Positions 1 to 8,524 are shown, counted from the stretch's first letter. The stretch: DNA of 64,000 bases from Schlegelella_A sp036263655 (GCA_036263655.1 DATAGP010000017.1:5307-69306), one strand, 5' to 3'. Notes: generated by a model from the sequence alone, not told the origin. Program-made: numbers and translations.

Positions 1-182
1 TCGAGACGGGAAGCGAGGCGCAGCACCATCTCTCGGCTCGGTGCGGCGCGGCCGGTCTCGACATAGCTGAGGTGCCGCGTCGACACCGCGGCCTCTCCGG
101 CAAGATCGAGCTGGCTCCAGCGGCGGCGCAGGCGCCAGTCGCGGATCAGGGCGCCGACGGGGGCGGTCGCGGTGCTCGGCAT
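1..182 (-). CDS. XRE-family helix-turn-helix regulator (MmyB-like), N-terminal part
   Basis: The reverse strand encodes about 60 residues starting MPSTATAPVG and reading into the left window edge. Residues 9-60 form a helix-turn-helix of the MmyB-like XRE class, with the conserved run RRRWSQLDLAGEAAVSTRHL followed by SYVETGR and PSREMVLRLA. Full-length relatives are about 250-280 residues with a C-terminal ligand-binding domain that lies outside this window. The frame stays open upstream, with further ATG codons at 218 and 233, so the start is uncertain; 182 places the HTH closest to the usual distance from the N terminus. It is divergent from the small membrane protein at 320, which it may regulate (inference). 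Confidence 0.8.
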   Translation of the reverse strand, partial: MPSTATAPVGALIRDWRLRRRWSQLDLAGEAAVSTRHLSYVETGRAAPSREMVLRLASRL

Positions 183-319
183 CGGCTCACGATAGCCGAG
201 CCGACGCGCATGGCCCATGACCTCCGAGGTCATCGACTGCATCACCCGACGCCTCCAGGATTCGCCCCGTTGCGCGAGTTGCCGGCCATGGGGGCCGCGC
301 CGCCGACGAGGAGATGACC

Positions 320-724
320 ATGAGATCCGATGTCCTTCGACCCGATGCCTTCCTGCGCCGCGTGTGGTGGGCCGACGCGGCGATCAGCGCCGTCGTCGGC
401 GCCGGCATGGCCGCCGCGGCCGGCCCGCTCGCGACGCTGATCGGGCTGCCCGAGCGCCTGCTCGCTGTTGCCGGCCTGGCGCTGCTCCCCTACGCGGCCT
501 TTCTCGTCTGGCTAGCGACACGGCAGAGCGTGCCGCGCCTCGCCGCATGGCTGCCGGTGCCGATCAACGTCATCTGGGCCGTCGACTGCGTGGCGCTGCT
601 GGTCGCGCAGCCCGACCCGGGAGCGATGCTGATGGGGTTCGTCGCCATCCAGGTGGTGACCGTGCTCGCGTTCGCCGAGCTCGAGTTCGTCGGCGTGCGG
701 CGACTGACGCGGCTCGCCGCCTGA
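320..724 (+). CDS. Small four-helix integral membrane protein, function unknown
   Basis: A 134-residue protein with four hydrophobic segments at roughly residues 18-38, 46-64, 78-96 and 104-124, and little else, so it probably sits in the inner membrane. I do not recognise a named family. The ATG at 320 is preferred over the in-frame ATG at 314 because GAGGAG at 308-313 lies six bases before 320 but touches 314. It diverges from the XRE regulator at the left edge and lies 37 bases before the next membrane gene. The divergent regulator plus small membrane protein arrangement suggests local control, which is inference only. Confidence 0.7.
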   Translation: MRSDVLRPDAFLRRVWWADAAISAVVGAGMAAAAGPLATLIGLPERLLAVAGLALLPYAAFLVWLATRQSVPRLAAWLPVPINVIWAVDCVALLVAQPDPGAMLMGFVAIQVVTVLAFAELEFVGVRRLTRLAA

Positions 725-761
725 CGGCCGGCGGCGCAGCGGGCTCGGGTATCGTGCCTTC

Positions 762-1508
762 GTGCCGACATCGCCCGCGCCCGCGCCCGCGCTTGCCCGC
801 TTCGATCGTCTCGATGCGTTGCGCGGTGCGGCGATGGTCTGGATGGCGGCGTTCCATCTCGCCTTCGACCTCGACCACTTCCGCTTCATCGACCAGGACT
901 TCCGCAACGACCCGTTCTGGACGGTGCAGCGGACCTGCATCGTCGCGCTGTTCCTGCTCTGCGCCGGCGCCGGCCAGGCCATCGCCTCGGCGCAAGGTCA
1001 GCCGCTTCCACGCTTCTGGAAGCGCTGGGCGCAGGTCGCCGGCTGCGCGCTGCTGGTGAGCATCGCCTCGTGGTGGATGTTCCCGCGCTCGTTCATCAGC
1101 TTCGGCGTGCTGCACGCCATCGCCGTGATGCTGATCGTCGTGCGCCTCACGGCCTCGTGGGGCTGGGTGCGCTGGCCGCTCGGCCTGCTCGCGATCGTCT
1201 TGCCGCACCTCGTGCAGCACCCGGTGTTCGACAGCCGATGGACGAACTGGATCGGCCTGACGACGCGCCTGCCCGTCACCGAGGACTACGTGCCTCTGCT
1301 GCCCTGGCTCGGCGTGATGTGGTGGGGCGCGGCAATCGCCGACGCGCTGCTGTGCCATTGCCGCGCCGCTCTCGTCGGTCCTGTGCCGGCAGCCCTCACG
1401 CCGCTGGCCGCCCTCGGGCGCTGGAGCCTCAGCTTCTACATGCTGCACCAGCCGGTGCTGATCGGGGTCGTCGCGGCCGCTGCGTACGTTCTCGGTCGCA
1501 CGGCCTGA
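762..1508 (+). CDS. DUF1624-type membrane acyltransferase-like protein
   Basis: A 248-residue polytopic membrane protein. The N-terminal RFDRLDALRGAAMVWMAAFH matches the start of the heparan-alpha-glucosaminide N-acetyltransferase catalytic (DUF1624) family, with the conserved Arg-Gly and a His in the first membrane helix, followed by about six more hydrophobic segments. Family members are thought to move acetyl or acyl groups across the membrane; the substrate here is unknown. The start is GTG at 762; no ATG lies upstream in frame before the previous gene. It ends 35 bases before rlmB and may be transcribed with it. Confidence 0.75.
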   Translation: MPTSPAPAPALARFDRLDALRGAAMVWMAAFHLAFDLDHFRFIDQDFRNDPFWTVQRTCIVALFLLCAGAGQAIASAQGQPLPRFWKRWAQVAGCALLVSIASWWMFPRSFISFGVLHAIAVMLIVVRLTASWGWVRWPLGLLAIVLPHLVQHPVFDSRWTNWIGLTTRLPVTEDYVPLLPWLGVMWWGAAIADALLCHCRAALVGPVPAALTPLAALGRWSLSFYMLHQPVLIGVVAAAAYVLGRTA

Positions 1509-1543
1509 GCGGAAAGCAGCGGCGGGCCGGCTACGATCCGTCG

Positions 1544-2308
1544 ATGACGCGCCAGGTCCTCTTCGGCTTCCACGCCGTCGGCATCCGACTCAAGGTGGCG
1601 CCGCGCTCGGTGATCGAGCTCCACGTCGACGCGTCACGGCGCGATCCGCGCATGCAGCAGTTCGTCGCGCGGGCGCGCGAGTCCGGCGCAAGGCTGGTCG
1701 AGAGCGACGACCAGCGCCTGCACAAGCTCGCCGGAACGCCGCGGCACCAGGGCGTGGTGGGGGTCGTCGAGCCCTTGAGGCAGGCGAAGTCGCTCGACGA
1801 TCTGCTCGATGCCGTCGAGGCGCCGCCGCTGCTGCTGGTCCTCGACGGCGTCACCGACCCGCACAACCTGGGCGCCTGCCTGCGCGTGGCCGACGGCGCC
1901 GGCGCGCACGCGGTGGTCGCGCCGAAGGACCATGCGGTGGGGCTGAACGCCACGGTGGCGAAGGTCGCCAGCGGCGCCGCCGAGACCGTTCCGTATTTCA
2001 TGGTGACCAACCTGGCGCGGACGCTGAACGAGCTGAAGGAGCGCGACGTCCGCATCGTCGGCACCGCCGAGGACGGGTCCCGCTCGATCTACGAGCTCGA
2101 CCTGCGCGGCCCCGTCGCCCTGGTTTTCGGCGCGGAAGGCAAGGGCATGCGCCAGCTCACCGCCCGCACCTGCGACGAGCTCGTGCACCTGCCGATGCAG
2201 GGCGTCGTCGAGAGCCTCAACGTCTCGGTCGCCAGCGGCGTCTGCCTGTACGAGGCGGCGCGGCAGCGGCTGGCGGCGCCGGCCCGGCGCGCGGCCGAGG
2301 CTCGCTGA
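1544..2308 (+). CDS. rlmB: 23S rRNA (guanosine(2251)-2'-O)-methyltransferase RlmB
   Basis: A 254-residue SpoU/TrmH-class methyltransferase. Residues about 3-80 form the L30e-like RNA-binding domain (GFHAVGIRLK near the start, HQGVVGVV near residue 70). The C-terminal SPOUT domain carries the three family motifs: DGVTDPHNLGACLR, ALVFGAEGKGMR, and LPMQGVVESLNVSVASGV, which form the trefoil knot that binds S-adenosylmethionine. It methylates the 2'-OH of G2251 in the peptidyl-transferase P loop. The ATG at 1544 gives the standard family N terminus; the frame is open far upstream but that extension overlaps the previous gene. upp follows four bases after the stop. Confidence 0.95.
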   Translation: MTRQVLFGFHAVGIRLKVAPRSVIELHVDASRRDPRMQQFVARARESGARLVESDDQRLHKLAGTPRHQGVVGVVEPLRQAKSLDDLLDAVEAPPLLLVLDGVTDPHNLGACLRVADGAGAHAVVAPKDHAVGLNATVAKVASGAAETVPYFMVTNLARTLNELKERDVRIVGTAEDGSRSIYELDLRGPVALVFGAEGKGMRQLTARTCDELVHLPMQGVVESLNVSVASGVCLYEAARQRLAAPARRAAEAR

Positions 2309-2312
2309 CACC

Positions 2313-2939
2313 ATGGCGGTCGTCGAGATCACGCACCCGCTGGTCCGCCACAAGGTGGGCCTGCTGCGCGAGGCATCGCTCTCGACGAAGAGCTTTCGCG
2401 AGATCACCGCCGAGCTGGGGCGTCTCCTGACCTACGAGGCGACCGCCGATTTCCCGCTCGAGCGCGTGACCGTCCAGGGCTGGAGCGGGCCGGTGGTGGT
2501 CGAGCGGATCAGCGGCAAGAAGGTGACCGTCGTCCCCATCCTGCGCGCGGGACTCGGCATGCTAGACGGCGTGCTCGACGCCATCCCCAACGCGAAGGTG
2601 AGCGTCGTCGGCATCGCCCGCAACCATGCGACGCTGCAGCCCGAGCCCTACGTCGACCGGCTGGCCGGCGGCCTGGCGGCGCGAACCGCGCTCATCCTCG
2701 ACCCGATGCTCGCGACCGGCGGCTCGATGAACGCGTGCGTCGCGCTGCTCAAGTCGCGCGGCGCGACCGACATCCGGGCCCTGGTGCTCGTCGCCGCGCC
2801 GGAAGGCGTCGCCGCCCTCGAAGCGGCCCACCCCGACGTCCGCTGCTGGACGGCGGCCATCGACAGCCACCTGAACGAGCAGGGCTACATCCTGCCGGGC
2901 CTGGGCGACGCCGGCGACCGCATCTTCGGGACGCGGTGA
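2313..2939 (+). CDS. upp: Uracil phosphoribosyltransferase
   Basis: A 208-residue enzyme, the usual length, converting uracil and PRPP to UMP in pyrimidine salvage. The PRPP-binding loop is LILDPMLATGGSMNA (about residues 127-141), and the uracil-binding C terminus ends in GLGDAGDRIFGTR. The start is four bases after rlmB, so the two genes are very probably co-transcribed. The next gene is convergent with a 19-base gap. Confidence 0.97.
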   Translation: MAVVEITHPLVRHKVGLLREASLSTKSFREITAELGRLLTYEATADFPLERVTVQGWSGPVVVERISGKKVTVVPILRAGLGMLDGVLDAIPNAKVSVVGIARNHATLQPEPYVDRLAGGLAARTALILDPMLATGGSMNACVALLKSRGATDIRALVLVAAPEGVAALEAAHPDVRCWTAAIDSHLNEQGYILPGLGDAGDRIFGTR

Positions 2940-2958
2940 GGACGAGCCGGACGCGCTG

Positions 2959-3531
2959 CTAGACCCAGCCGAGGGCACCGACGACGGCGCCGAGGCCGAC
3001 CAGCCAGGTCGGGCTGAGCTTCGTTCGCATCATGACCGCGATGCACGCGGCGATGAGGGCGAGCGCCCCCAGCGCATGGCCGCTGCCGACGACGTAGGGG
3101 TGCGCGAGGATCCAGCCGGTGGCGACGAGAAGGCCGATGGTGATCGGCGTCATGCCGGTGGTGAAGGCGCGCATGCCGCGGGTCTCGCGGCGCTCGCGAC
3201 CCCAGCGTGCCGCCACGAGCGTCAGCGTGGTCGAAGGCAGCAGGATGCCGACCATGGTCGCCAGCGCGCCGAGCGGGCCGGCCACGTTCCAGCCGATGAC
3301 CGCGACGAACAGGATGTTCGGCCCGGGCGCGGCCTGGGCGAGGGCGATGGAAGCCGTGAACTGCGCATCGGTGATCCATGCGTGCTCGAGGACGACGTAG
3401 CGATGCATGCCGGGCGCCGTGGTGATCGCGCCGCCGACGGCGAGCAGGCTCAGGACCAGGAAATGGATGAAGAGGCCGAGCAGGTCGCCCGCGCTCAGCG
3501 GCGAGGCGAACAAGGCGGCGACGCGCTCCAT
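2959..3531 (-). CDS. Chromate transporter, short-chain ChrA subunit (second of pair)
   Basis: A 190-residue membrane protein of the CHR family, one half of a split chromate/sulfate antiporter. The characteristic segment is GGAITTAPGMHRYVV followed by ALAQAAPGPN, the PGPN motif after the first amphipathic region, and then five to six hydrophobic helices. Short-chain CHR proteins work as heterologous pairs, and the partner is the gene immediately upstream. Its ATG overlaps the partner stop by one base (TGATG), indicating translational coupling. It is last in a four-gene minus-strand operon that begins with a 2-hydroxyacid dehydrogenase. Confidence 0.88.
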   Translation of the reverse strand: MERVAALFASPLSAGDLLGLFIHFLVLSLLAVGGAITTAPGMHRYVVLEHAWITDAQFTASIALAQAAPGPNILFVAVIGWNVAGPLGALATMVGILLPSTTLTLVAARWGRERRETRGMRAFTTGMTPITIGLLVATGWILAHPYVVGSGHALGALALIAACIAVMMRTKLSPTWLVGLGAVVGALGWV

Positions 3532-4130
3532 CAGCGGCAGCGTCGCCAGGCGATCGCGACGGCGACGATGCCGAGCGAGGGCGTGACCCAGGCGAGCGGC
3601 CAGCGCAGCACGCCGACGAGGACGAAGGTCGCCGCCACGAAGGCGACCGCCAGCGGCAGGCCGAGCCGGTTCGTGCCGAGCGTGGCGGCGAGCTTGATCG
3701 CCGTGGCGAGGATCAGCCCCGCGGCGACGGCGCCCATCCCGCGCAAGGCCCCGGACACGACGGCGATGCGCGAGAACTCGGCGTACGCCGCGGTCAGCGC
3801 GAGGACGATGACCGTCGGCACGGCCAGCATGCCGCCGAGGGCGGCGCAGGCGCCGCGCAGGCCGAAGAAGCGGTCGCCGAGCATCAGCGACAGGTTGACG
3901 ATGTTCGGCCCCGGCAGCACCTGGCTGATCGACAGCATCTCGACGAACTGCTCGCGCGTGAGCCAGCCGAGGCGCTCGACGAGCTCGCGCTGCGCCACCG
4001 CGAGGACGCCGCCGAAGCCCTGCAGGGCGAGGCGGTTGAAGGTGAAGAACAGCTCGGCGGCCGAGGCGGGTCCCGGGAGCGCTGCCGCGCCTGCCTCGAT
4101 CGGCGTCGCGGCAGGGTCTGCCTCGCTCAT
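3531..4130 (-). CDS. Chromate transporter, short-chain ChrA subunit (first of pair)
   Basis: A 199-residue CHR-family half-transporter. Residues about 24-75 carry the family signature, with LQGFGGVLAVAQRELVERLG then ISQVLPGPNIVNLSLMLGDR, followed by about five hydrophobic helices. The N-terminal 20 residues are a poorly conserved acidic, proline- and alanine-rich cap. The ATG at 4130 overlaps the MFS stop by four bases (ATGA), and its own stop overlaps the second ChrA by one base. The pair should form one functional exporter for chromate or another oxyanion; the actual substrate cannot be read from sequence. Confidence 0.88.
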   Translation of the reverse strand: MSEADPAATPIEAGAAALPGPASAAELFFTFNRLALQGFGGVLAVAQRELVERLGWLTREQFVEMLSISQVLPGPNIVNLSLMLGDRFFGLRGACAALGGMLAVPTVIVLALTAAYAEFSRIAVVSGALRGMGAVAAGLILATAIKLAATLGTNRLGLPLAVAFVAATFVLVGVLRWPLAWVTPSLGIVAVAIAWRRCR

Positions 4131-5299
4131 GCCGGCACGCGCTGGCCCGTGCGGCTCGCCCAGACGCTGAGGCCGAGCGCCGCGATCAGCCACGCCAGGC
4201 CGAAGGCGCTGAGCCAGGCGTAGCCGAGGTGGGCGATCAGCCAGCCGCCGCTCGACGCGCCGGCGGCCTGGCCGAGGTAGATGGCGGAGGTGTTCAGGGC
4301 CATGAGCGCCGGCGCCAGCGCCGGCGCGGCGGCGTTCAGGCGCGCCTGCTGCATCGACTGCGCCGAGAAGCACGCGAGTCCCCAGGGCACGAGCGCGAGG
4401 GCCAGCATCGGCAGGTTGCCGACCAGCGGCCAGGCGAGGAGCGAGGCCGCCATCAGCAGCAGGGTGAACTCGACGGCGCGGGCGGCGCCGAGCCGGTCGA
4501 CGTGGCGCGAAGCCAGCACGTTGCCGACCAGTCCGAAGAATCCGAACCACACGAAGAGCAGCGTGATCTCGACCGTGCCGGCGCCGAAGACCGTGCGGAA
4601 GTAGGGCGCGAAGTACGAGAAGAGCGTGAACTGGCCGGCGCCGGCGAGCGCGGTGACGAGGACGATCGCCATGAGCACCCGGTTGCCGAAGACCTCGCGC
4701 CACGACGACAGCGTCAGCGGCGCGGCCCGCAGCCCGTCGGGGACCGCGCCGTGCACCCACGCCGCTGCGCCCAGCGACAGCACCGCGATGAGCATGAAGG
4801 CGACACGCCAGCCGAAGAGGTCGCTGATGAACGACGCGGCCGGCATGCCGACGACCGAGGCGATCGACCAGCCGAGGAAGATGAAGGTGATGGCCCGGCC
4901 ACGCTGTTCCGGCGGCGTCAGCGCGCCGACCGCGGCAGCCGCCTGCGGCGTGAACACGGCGGCGCCGAGGACGGTGATCGCCCGCACCGGCAGCAGCGCG
5001 GCGAAGCTCGGCATGAGGGCGCAGAGCGCATGGCCGATCGCGTACCAGGCGAGCGCCGCGACGAGCAGCTTGCGGCGGTCGAGTCGGCCGGACCAACCGG
5101 CGAGCAGCGGCGCGCCGAAGCACATGACGACGGCCGCGGCGGAGACCAGCTGGCCGGCGATCGACACCGACACGTTGAGCGATCGCGTGATGTCGTTCAG
5201 CGTGCCGACCACGACCATCACGCCGCAGCCGATGACGAAGTTGCCGAACAGCAGCGAGCGCTCGACCTGCCTGCCCCGCACCGCCTCGGCGGTGCTCAT
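4127..5299 (-). CDS. MFS transporter, DHA1 drug:H+ antiporter type
   Basis: A 390-residue major facilitator protein with 12 predicted membrane helices. The loop 2-3 motif is present as GWSGRLDRRKLL, and the motif C-like GWSIASVVGMPAASFISDLF lies in helix 5, which is typical of antiporters in the 12-helix drug efflux (AraJ/Bcr-like) group. The ATG overlaps the upstream dehydrogenase stop by four bases and its stop overlaps the first chrA, so all four genes form one translationally coupled unit. The substrate is unknown; export of a hydroxy or keto acid is a guess from the neighbour. Confidence 0.85.
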   Translation of the reverse strand: MSTAEAVRGRQVERSLLFGNFVIGCGVMVVVGTLNDITRSLNVSVSIAGQLVSAAAVVMCFGAPLLAGWSGRLDRRKLLVAALAWYAIGHALCALMPSFAALLPVRAITVLGAAVFTPQAAAAVGALTPPEQRGRAITFIFLGWSIASVVGMPAASFISDLFGWRVAFMLIAVLSLGAAAWVHGAVPDGLRAAPLTLSSWREVFGNRVLMAIVLVTALAGAGQFTLFSYFAPYFRTVFGAGTVEITLLFVWFGFFGLVGNVLASRHVDRLGAARAVEFTLLLMAASLLAWPLVGNLPMLALALVPWGLACFSAQSMQQARLNAAAPALAPALMALNTSAIYLGQAAGASSGGWLIAHLGYAWLSAFGLAWLIAALGLSVWASRTGQRVPA

Positions 5300-6303
5300 C
5301 GATGCGCCCGCAGGGCTTCCGGATTGACGATGTGCGTGGGCTGGCCGGCGATGAAGTTGACGACGTTCTCGAACGCGGTCTGGAAGTACAGCTCGTAGCT
5401 GTCCTGCTCGACGTAGCCGATGTGCGGCGTGCAGATCGCGTTCTCGAGGCGCAGCAGCGGATGCCCTTGCAGCGTCGGCTCGCTCTCGAACACGTCGACC
5501 GCGGCCAGGCCGGGCCGGCCGCGGTTCAGGGCGGAGACGAGGGCGCCTTCCTCGATCAGCTCGGCACGCGAGGTGTTGACGATCAGCGCCGTCGGCTTCA
5601 TGCGCGACAGCGACTCGAGCTTGACGATGCCGCGCGTGCTGTCGTGCAGGCGCAGGTGCAGGCTCAGCACGTCGCAGGCCTCGAAGAAGGCCTCGCGGCT
5701 CTCGCTCGTGACGTGGCCGTCGGCGCGCGCCCGCTCGCGCGAGCCCTCGCTGCCCCAGACCAGCACGTTCATGCCGAAGGCGCGACCGTAGCCGGCGACG
5801 ATCTGGCCGATCTTGCCGTAGCCCCAGATGCCGAGCGTGCGCCCCTTGAGCGATGTGCCGAGGCCGAAGTTGGGCGGCATCGACGCCGCCTTGAGGCCCG
5901 ACTGCTGCCAGGCGCCGTGCTTCAGGTTGCCGATGTACTGCGGCAGGCGCCGCATGGCCGCCATGATCAGCGCCCAGGTCAGCTCGGCCGGCGCGACGGG
6001 AGAGCCGGCGCCTTCGGCGACGGCGATCCCGAGTCGCGTGCAGGCGTCGACATCGATGTGCGGCCCGACGCGTCCGGTCTGCGAGATCAGCTTCAGCTTC
6101 GGCAGCTTCTCCAGCAGCTGCCGAGGGAAGTGCGTGCGCTCGCGGATGAGGACCAGGACCTCGGCATCGCGCAGGCGCACCGAGAGCTGGCCGATGCCCT
6201 TGACCGTGTTCGTGAAGACCTTGGCGTTGAGCGTCTCCAGGACCGTCGCGCACCGGAGCTTGCGCACGGCATCCTGGTAGTCGTCGAGGATGATGATGTT
6301 CAC
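5296..6303 (-). CDS. D-2-hydroxyacid dehydrogenase family protein
   Basis: A 335-residue NAD-dependent dehydrogenase of the D-3-phosphoglycerate dehydrogenase-like family. The Rossmann motif is LGIWGYGKIGQIVAGYG near residue 150, the catalytic Arg is in NTSRAELIEEGAL, and the catalytic His is in CTPHIGYVEQD near the C terminus. The reaction is reversible reduction of a 2-oxo acid to a D-2-hydroxy acid. The start is GTG at 6303, giving the usual MNIIILDDYQD N terminus; the frame is open further upstream but without family sequence. It heads the operon with an MFS pump and two ChrA halves. No serA-type regulatory domain is present, so a serine-biosynthetic role is unlikely. Confidence 0.88.
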   Translation of the reverse strand: MNIIILDDYQDAVRKLRCATVLETLNAKVFTNTVKGIGQLSVRLRDAEVLVLIRERTHFPRQLLEKLPKLKLISQTGRVGPHIDVDACTRLGIAVAEGAGSPVAPAELTWALIMAAMRRLPQYIGNLKHGAWQQSGLKAASMPPNFGLGTSLKGRTLGIWGYGKIGQIVAGYGRAFGMNVLVWGSEGSRERARADGHVTSESREAFFEACDVLSLHLRLHDSTRGIVKLESLSRMKPTALIVNTSRAELIEEGALVSALNRGRPGLAAVDVFESEPTLQGHPLLRLENAICTPHIGYVEQDSYELYFQTAFENVVNFIAGQPTHIVNPEALRAHR

Positions 6304-6408
6304 GGGACGGGAGCGAGGCGCGTGGCGCTCGAGAGCCACCGCTGCGTCGATTGTGCACGGGCGCGTCGCCGCCGCTAGCATCGTGCCTTCCAACGACAGG
6401 GAGGCGCC

Positions 6409-6942
6409 ATGCCGATCACCATGTACTCGGCCAGCGTGCCGGTCTTCGTCCGCATGCTGGGCAATGTCGGCACCTGGCTCGACAAGGCCGAGGCCCACGC
6501 CGGCGCGAAGAAGTTCGATCCCGCCGTCTACTGCGGCGCGCGGTTGGCGCCCGACATGCTGCCCTTCACCAAGCAGATCCAGATCGCCTGCGACGCCGCC
6601 AAGTTCTGCGTCGCGCGCCTGACCGGAACCGAGTCGCCGAAGTTCGAGGACAACGAGACGACCATCGCCGAGCTGCGCGAGCGCATCTCCAAGACGATCG
6701 CCTACGTCCGCTCGGTCCCTGCCGAGCAGATCGACGGCACCGACGGCAAGGACATCTCGGTGCCGCGACGCGACGGCTCGATGACGATGAAGGGCGAGGA
6801 CTACCTGCGCCACTTCGTCCTGCCCAACTTCTACTTCCACGTGACGATGACGTACGCGCTGCTGCGCCACTACGGCGTCGATCTCGGCAAGGGCGACTTC
6901 CTGGGCAGCATGGCGCAGCCCGGGTCGACGCCGCCGCGCTGA
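6409..6942 (+). CDS. DUF1993 family protein (DinB-like helical fold)
   Basis: A 177-residue cytoplasmic protein starting MPITMYSASVPVFVRMLGN, the standard start of DUF1993 proteins. The conserved pieces are LAPDMLPFTKQIQIACDAAKF around residue 50 and the C-terminal LPNFYFHVTMTYALLRHYGV. The family is predicted to adopt the four-helix DinB/YfiT-like fold, but no reaction has been assigned. AGGGAGG at 6397-6403 lies six bases before the ATG. It is divergent from the dehydrogenase operon and convergent with the small gene at 6955. Confidence 0.9.
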   Translation: MPITMYSASVPVFVRMLGNVGTWLDKAEAHAGAKKFDPAVYCGARLAPDMLPFTKQIQIACDAAKFCVARLTGTESPKFEDNETTIAELRERISKTIAYVRSVPAEQIDGTDGKDISVPRRDGSMTMKGEDYLRHFVLPNFYFHVTMTYALLRHYGVDLGKGDFLGSMAQPGSTPPR

Positions 6943-6954
6943 CGCCGCGGACGT

Positions 6955-7356
6955 TCAGCCGTTGCGGGCTGCCGGCCCGGCGTGGACTCGCCTGGGAAAG
7001 CCGCGGTCGAGCGCCGCCAGCCGGGTCGTCGCCTCGGCCTGGTCGTGCCGACGCGAGACCAGGCTGAAGACTTCCTCGCGCAGGTGCCAGAGCTCGTGCA
7101 GCGAGCGGGCCACGTCGATGCGGTCGAGCACGCGGGCCGCCTCCGCGGTGCGGACATCGAACAGCGCCTCCGCGAACGCATCGCGGGCAGCGGCCAGCGC
7201 CGCGACGCGCCTTCTTCGACCGAACCAGGCGCGCCAGTCGTTGCCCGTGCCCACCGCCCGCGCCGCGCCCGGCGGCGTGCTCTCGACGCGCGTCGCTGCC
7301 TTCTGCTTCGAAGGGCGCCAGGCGGCCGACAGGAGGCTCAGGGATCGCGCGAACAT
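6955..7356 (-). CDS. Hypothetical protein, helical, 133 residues
   Basis: A 133-residue basic protein. Residues 35-115 look like an amphipathic helical bundle with the memorable stretch SLHELWHLREEVFSLVSRRH, and the ends are Arg/Ala/Pro-rich and probably disordered. I do not recognise a named domain, although similar short proteins occur in other Burkholderiales (recollection, not checked). No strong ribosome binding site precedes the ATG at 7356, so the start may be off. It is convergent with the DUF1993 gene and separated by 173 bases from the upstream helix-hairpin-helix gene. Confidence 0.55.
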   Translation of the reverse strand: MFARSLSLLSAAWRPSKQKAATRVESTPPGAARAVGTGNDWRAWFGRRRRVAALAAARDAFAEALFDVRTAEAARVLDRIDVARSLHELWHLREEVFSLVSRRHDQAEATTRLAALDRGFPRRVHAGPAARNG

Positions 7357-7529
7357 GGGCTGAGGACGGCATCGCCGGCGGGCGGCCGGAGCCGTCATTC
7401 TTCGCGCGAGGCCGCCTCGGCGATGGCGGGAAATGGCGGGTCCCCTCGTGCCAGTTCCCGAGCGGGCGCGTGCCGGACGGGCGAGCGCTCGCTGGCGCGG
7501 CGGCGACCGCGTCGCGGCCGCGTCGCCGC

Positions 7530-7829
7530 TCAGACGGCGCCGAACGTGCTCTTCCGCTGCGCCGTGTACGTCCACCACGGCGCCGCCGCCGCACCGCGCA
7601 TGAAGTCGGTGACCGCCATGAAGGTATCGAGGACGCAGGGATCCTGCCGCTGGCCCTTCGCCTGGCACAGCCGGCGATAGAGCACGAGGGCGTCCTGCTC
7701 GCGCAGGTCGGCCGGGTCGCGGATGCCGATCAGGCGCAGGTCGGACGCAAGGGACGGGCCGATGTTGGGCAGCTGCTCCAGGCGCAGGCACTCGGCCGCG
7801 CTCCGCGCCTTGGGCGACTTGATGACCAT
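7530..7829 (-). CDS. Cdd1-type helix-hairpin-helix protein
   Basis: A 99-residue protein of the Cdd1 (pathogenicity locus, mitomycin-resistance-like) family. Residues 18-45 form a helix-hairpin-helix with LPNIGPSLASDLRLIGI, a non-sequence-specific DNA or protein contact element, followed by the family-specific LYRRLCQAKGQRQDPCVLDT and PWWTYTAQRK. The biochemical function is not established. Its ATG is one base after the lexA stop, so it should be transcribed from the LexA-controlled promoter, placing it in the SOS response (inference). Confidence 0.85.
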   Translation of the reverse strand: MVIKSPKARSAAECLRLEQLPNIGPSLASDLRLIGIRDPADLREQDALVLYRRLCQAKGQRQDPCVLDTFMAVTDFMRGAAAAPWWTYTAQRKSTFGAV

Positions 7830-7830
7830 C

Positions 7831-8505
7831 TCACATCAGCATGTTGTTGCGGATGAGCCCGACGGCGAGGCCTTCGATCTCGAACTCGTCGCCGGCCGAG
7901 ACGACGATCGGCTCGAAGTCCGGGTTCTCGGGAAGGAGCTCGATGCCGGTGCGGGTGCGCTTGAAGCGCTTGACGGTGACGTCGTCGCCGAGGCGCGCGA
8001 CCACGATCTGCCCGTTCTTCGCCTCCTTCGCCTTCTGCACCGCGAGCAGGTCGCCGTCCATGATGCCGGCGTCGCGCATGCTCATGCCCCGCACCTTGAG
8101 CAGGAAGTCGGGCCGGCGCGCGAACATGCTCGCTTCCATCAGGTAGGTGCGGTCGACGTGCTCCTGCGCCAGCAGCGGGCTGCCAGCGGCGACGCGGCCG
8201 ATGAGCGGCAGCGACAGCTGGGCGAGGCTCGGCAGCGGCAGGCTGTACTGCTTGCCGCGCGCCAGGTTCAGGGCGCGGAGCGTCTCCGACTGCAGCCGGA
8301 TCCCGCGCGACGTGCCGCCGATCAGCTCGATCACGCCCTTGCGCGCGAGGGCCTGGAGATGCTCCTCGGCGGCGTTGGCCGACTTGAAGCCGAGCTCGTT
8401 GGCGATCTCGGCCCGGGTGGGCGGTGCGCCGGTGCGCTCGATGGCGCTCTGGACGAGGTCGAGAATCTGCTGCTGGCGATCCGTGAGCTTGGGGCTCTCC
8501 TGCAT
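7831..8505 (-). CDS. lexA: LexA repressor
   Basis: A 224-residue SOS repressor and self-cleaving protease. Residues 1-70 are the winged helix that reads the SOS box, and 85-224 the S24 peptidase domain. The cleavage site is Ala107-Gly108 in GRVAAGSP, with nucleophile Ser142 in VRGMSM and Lys179 in VTVKR. The ATG at 8505 is chosen because GGGAG lies seven bases upstream; the in-frame ATG at 8532 falls inside a LexA box and cannot be a normal start. The gene is autoregulated by two boxes at 8525-8558 and is followed by the Cdd1-type gene in the same transcript. Confidence 0.96.
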   Translation of the reverse strand: MQESPKLTDRQQQILDLVQSAIERTGAPPTRAEIANELGFKSANAAEEHLQALARKGVIELIGGTSRGIRLQSETLRALNLARGKQYSLPLPSLAQLSLPLIGRVAAGSPLLAQEHVDRTYLMEASMFARRPDFLLKVRGMSMRDAGIMDGDLLAVQKAKEAKNGQIVVARLGDDVTVKRFKRTRTGIELLPENPDFEPIVVSAGDEFEIEGLAVGLIRNNMLM

Positions 8506-8524
8506 GGGGTGGCTCCCTTCGTGG

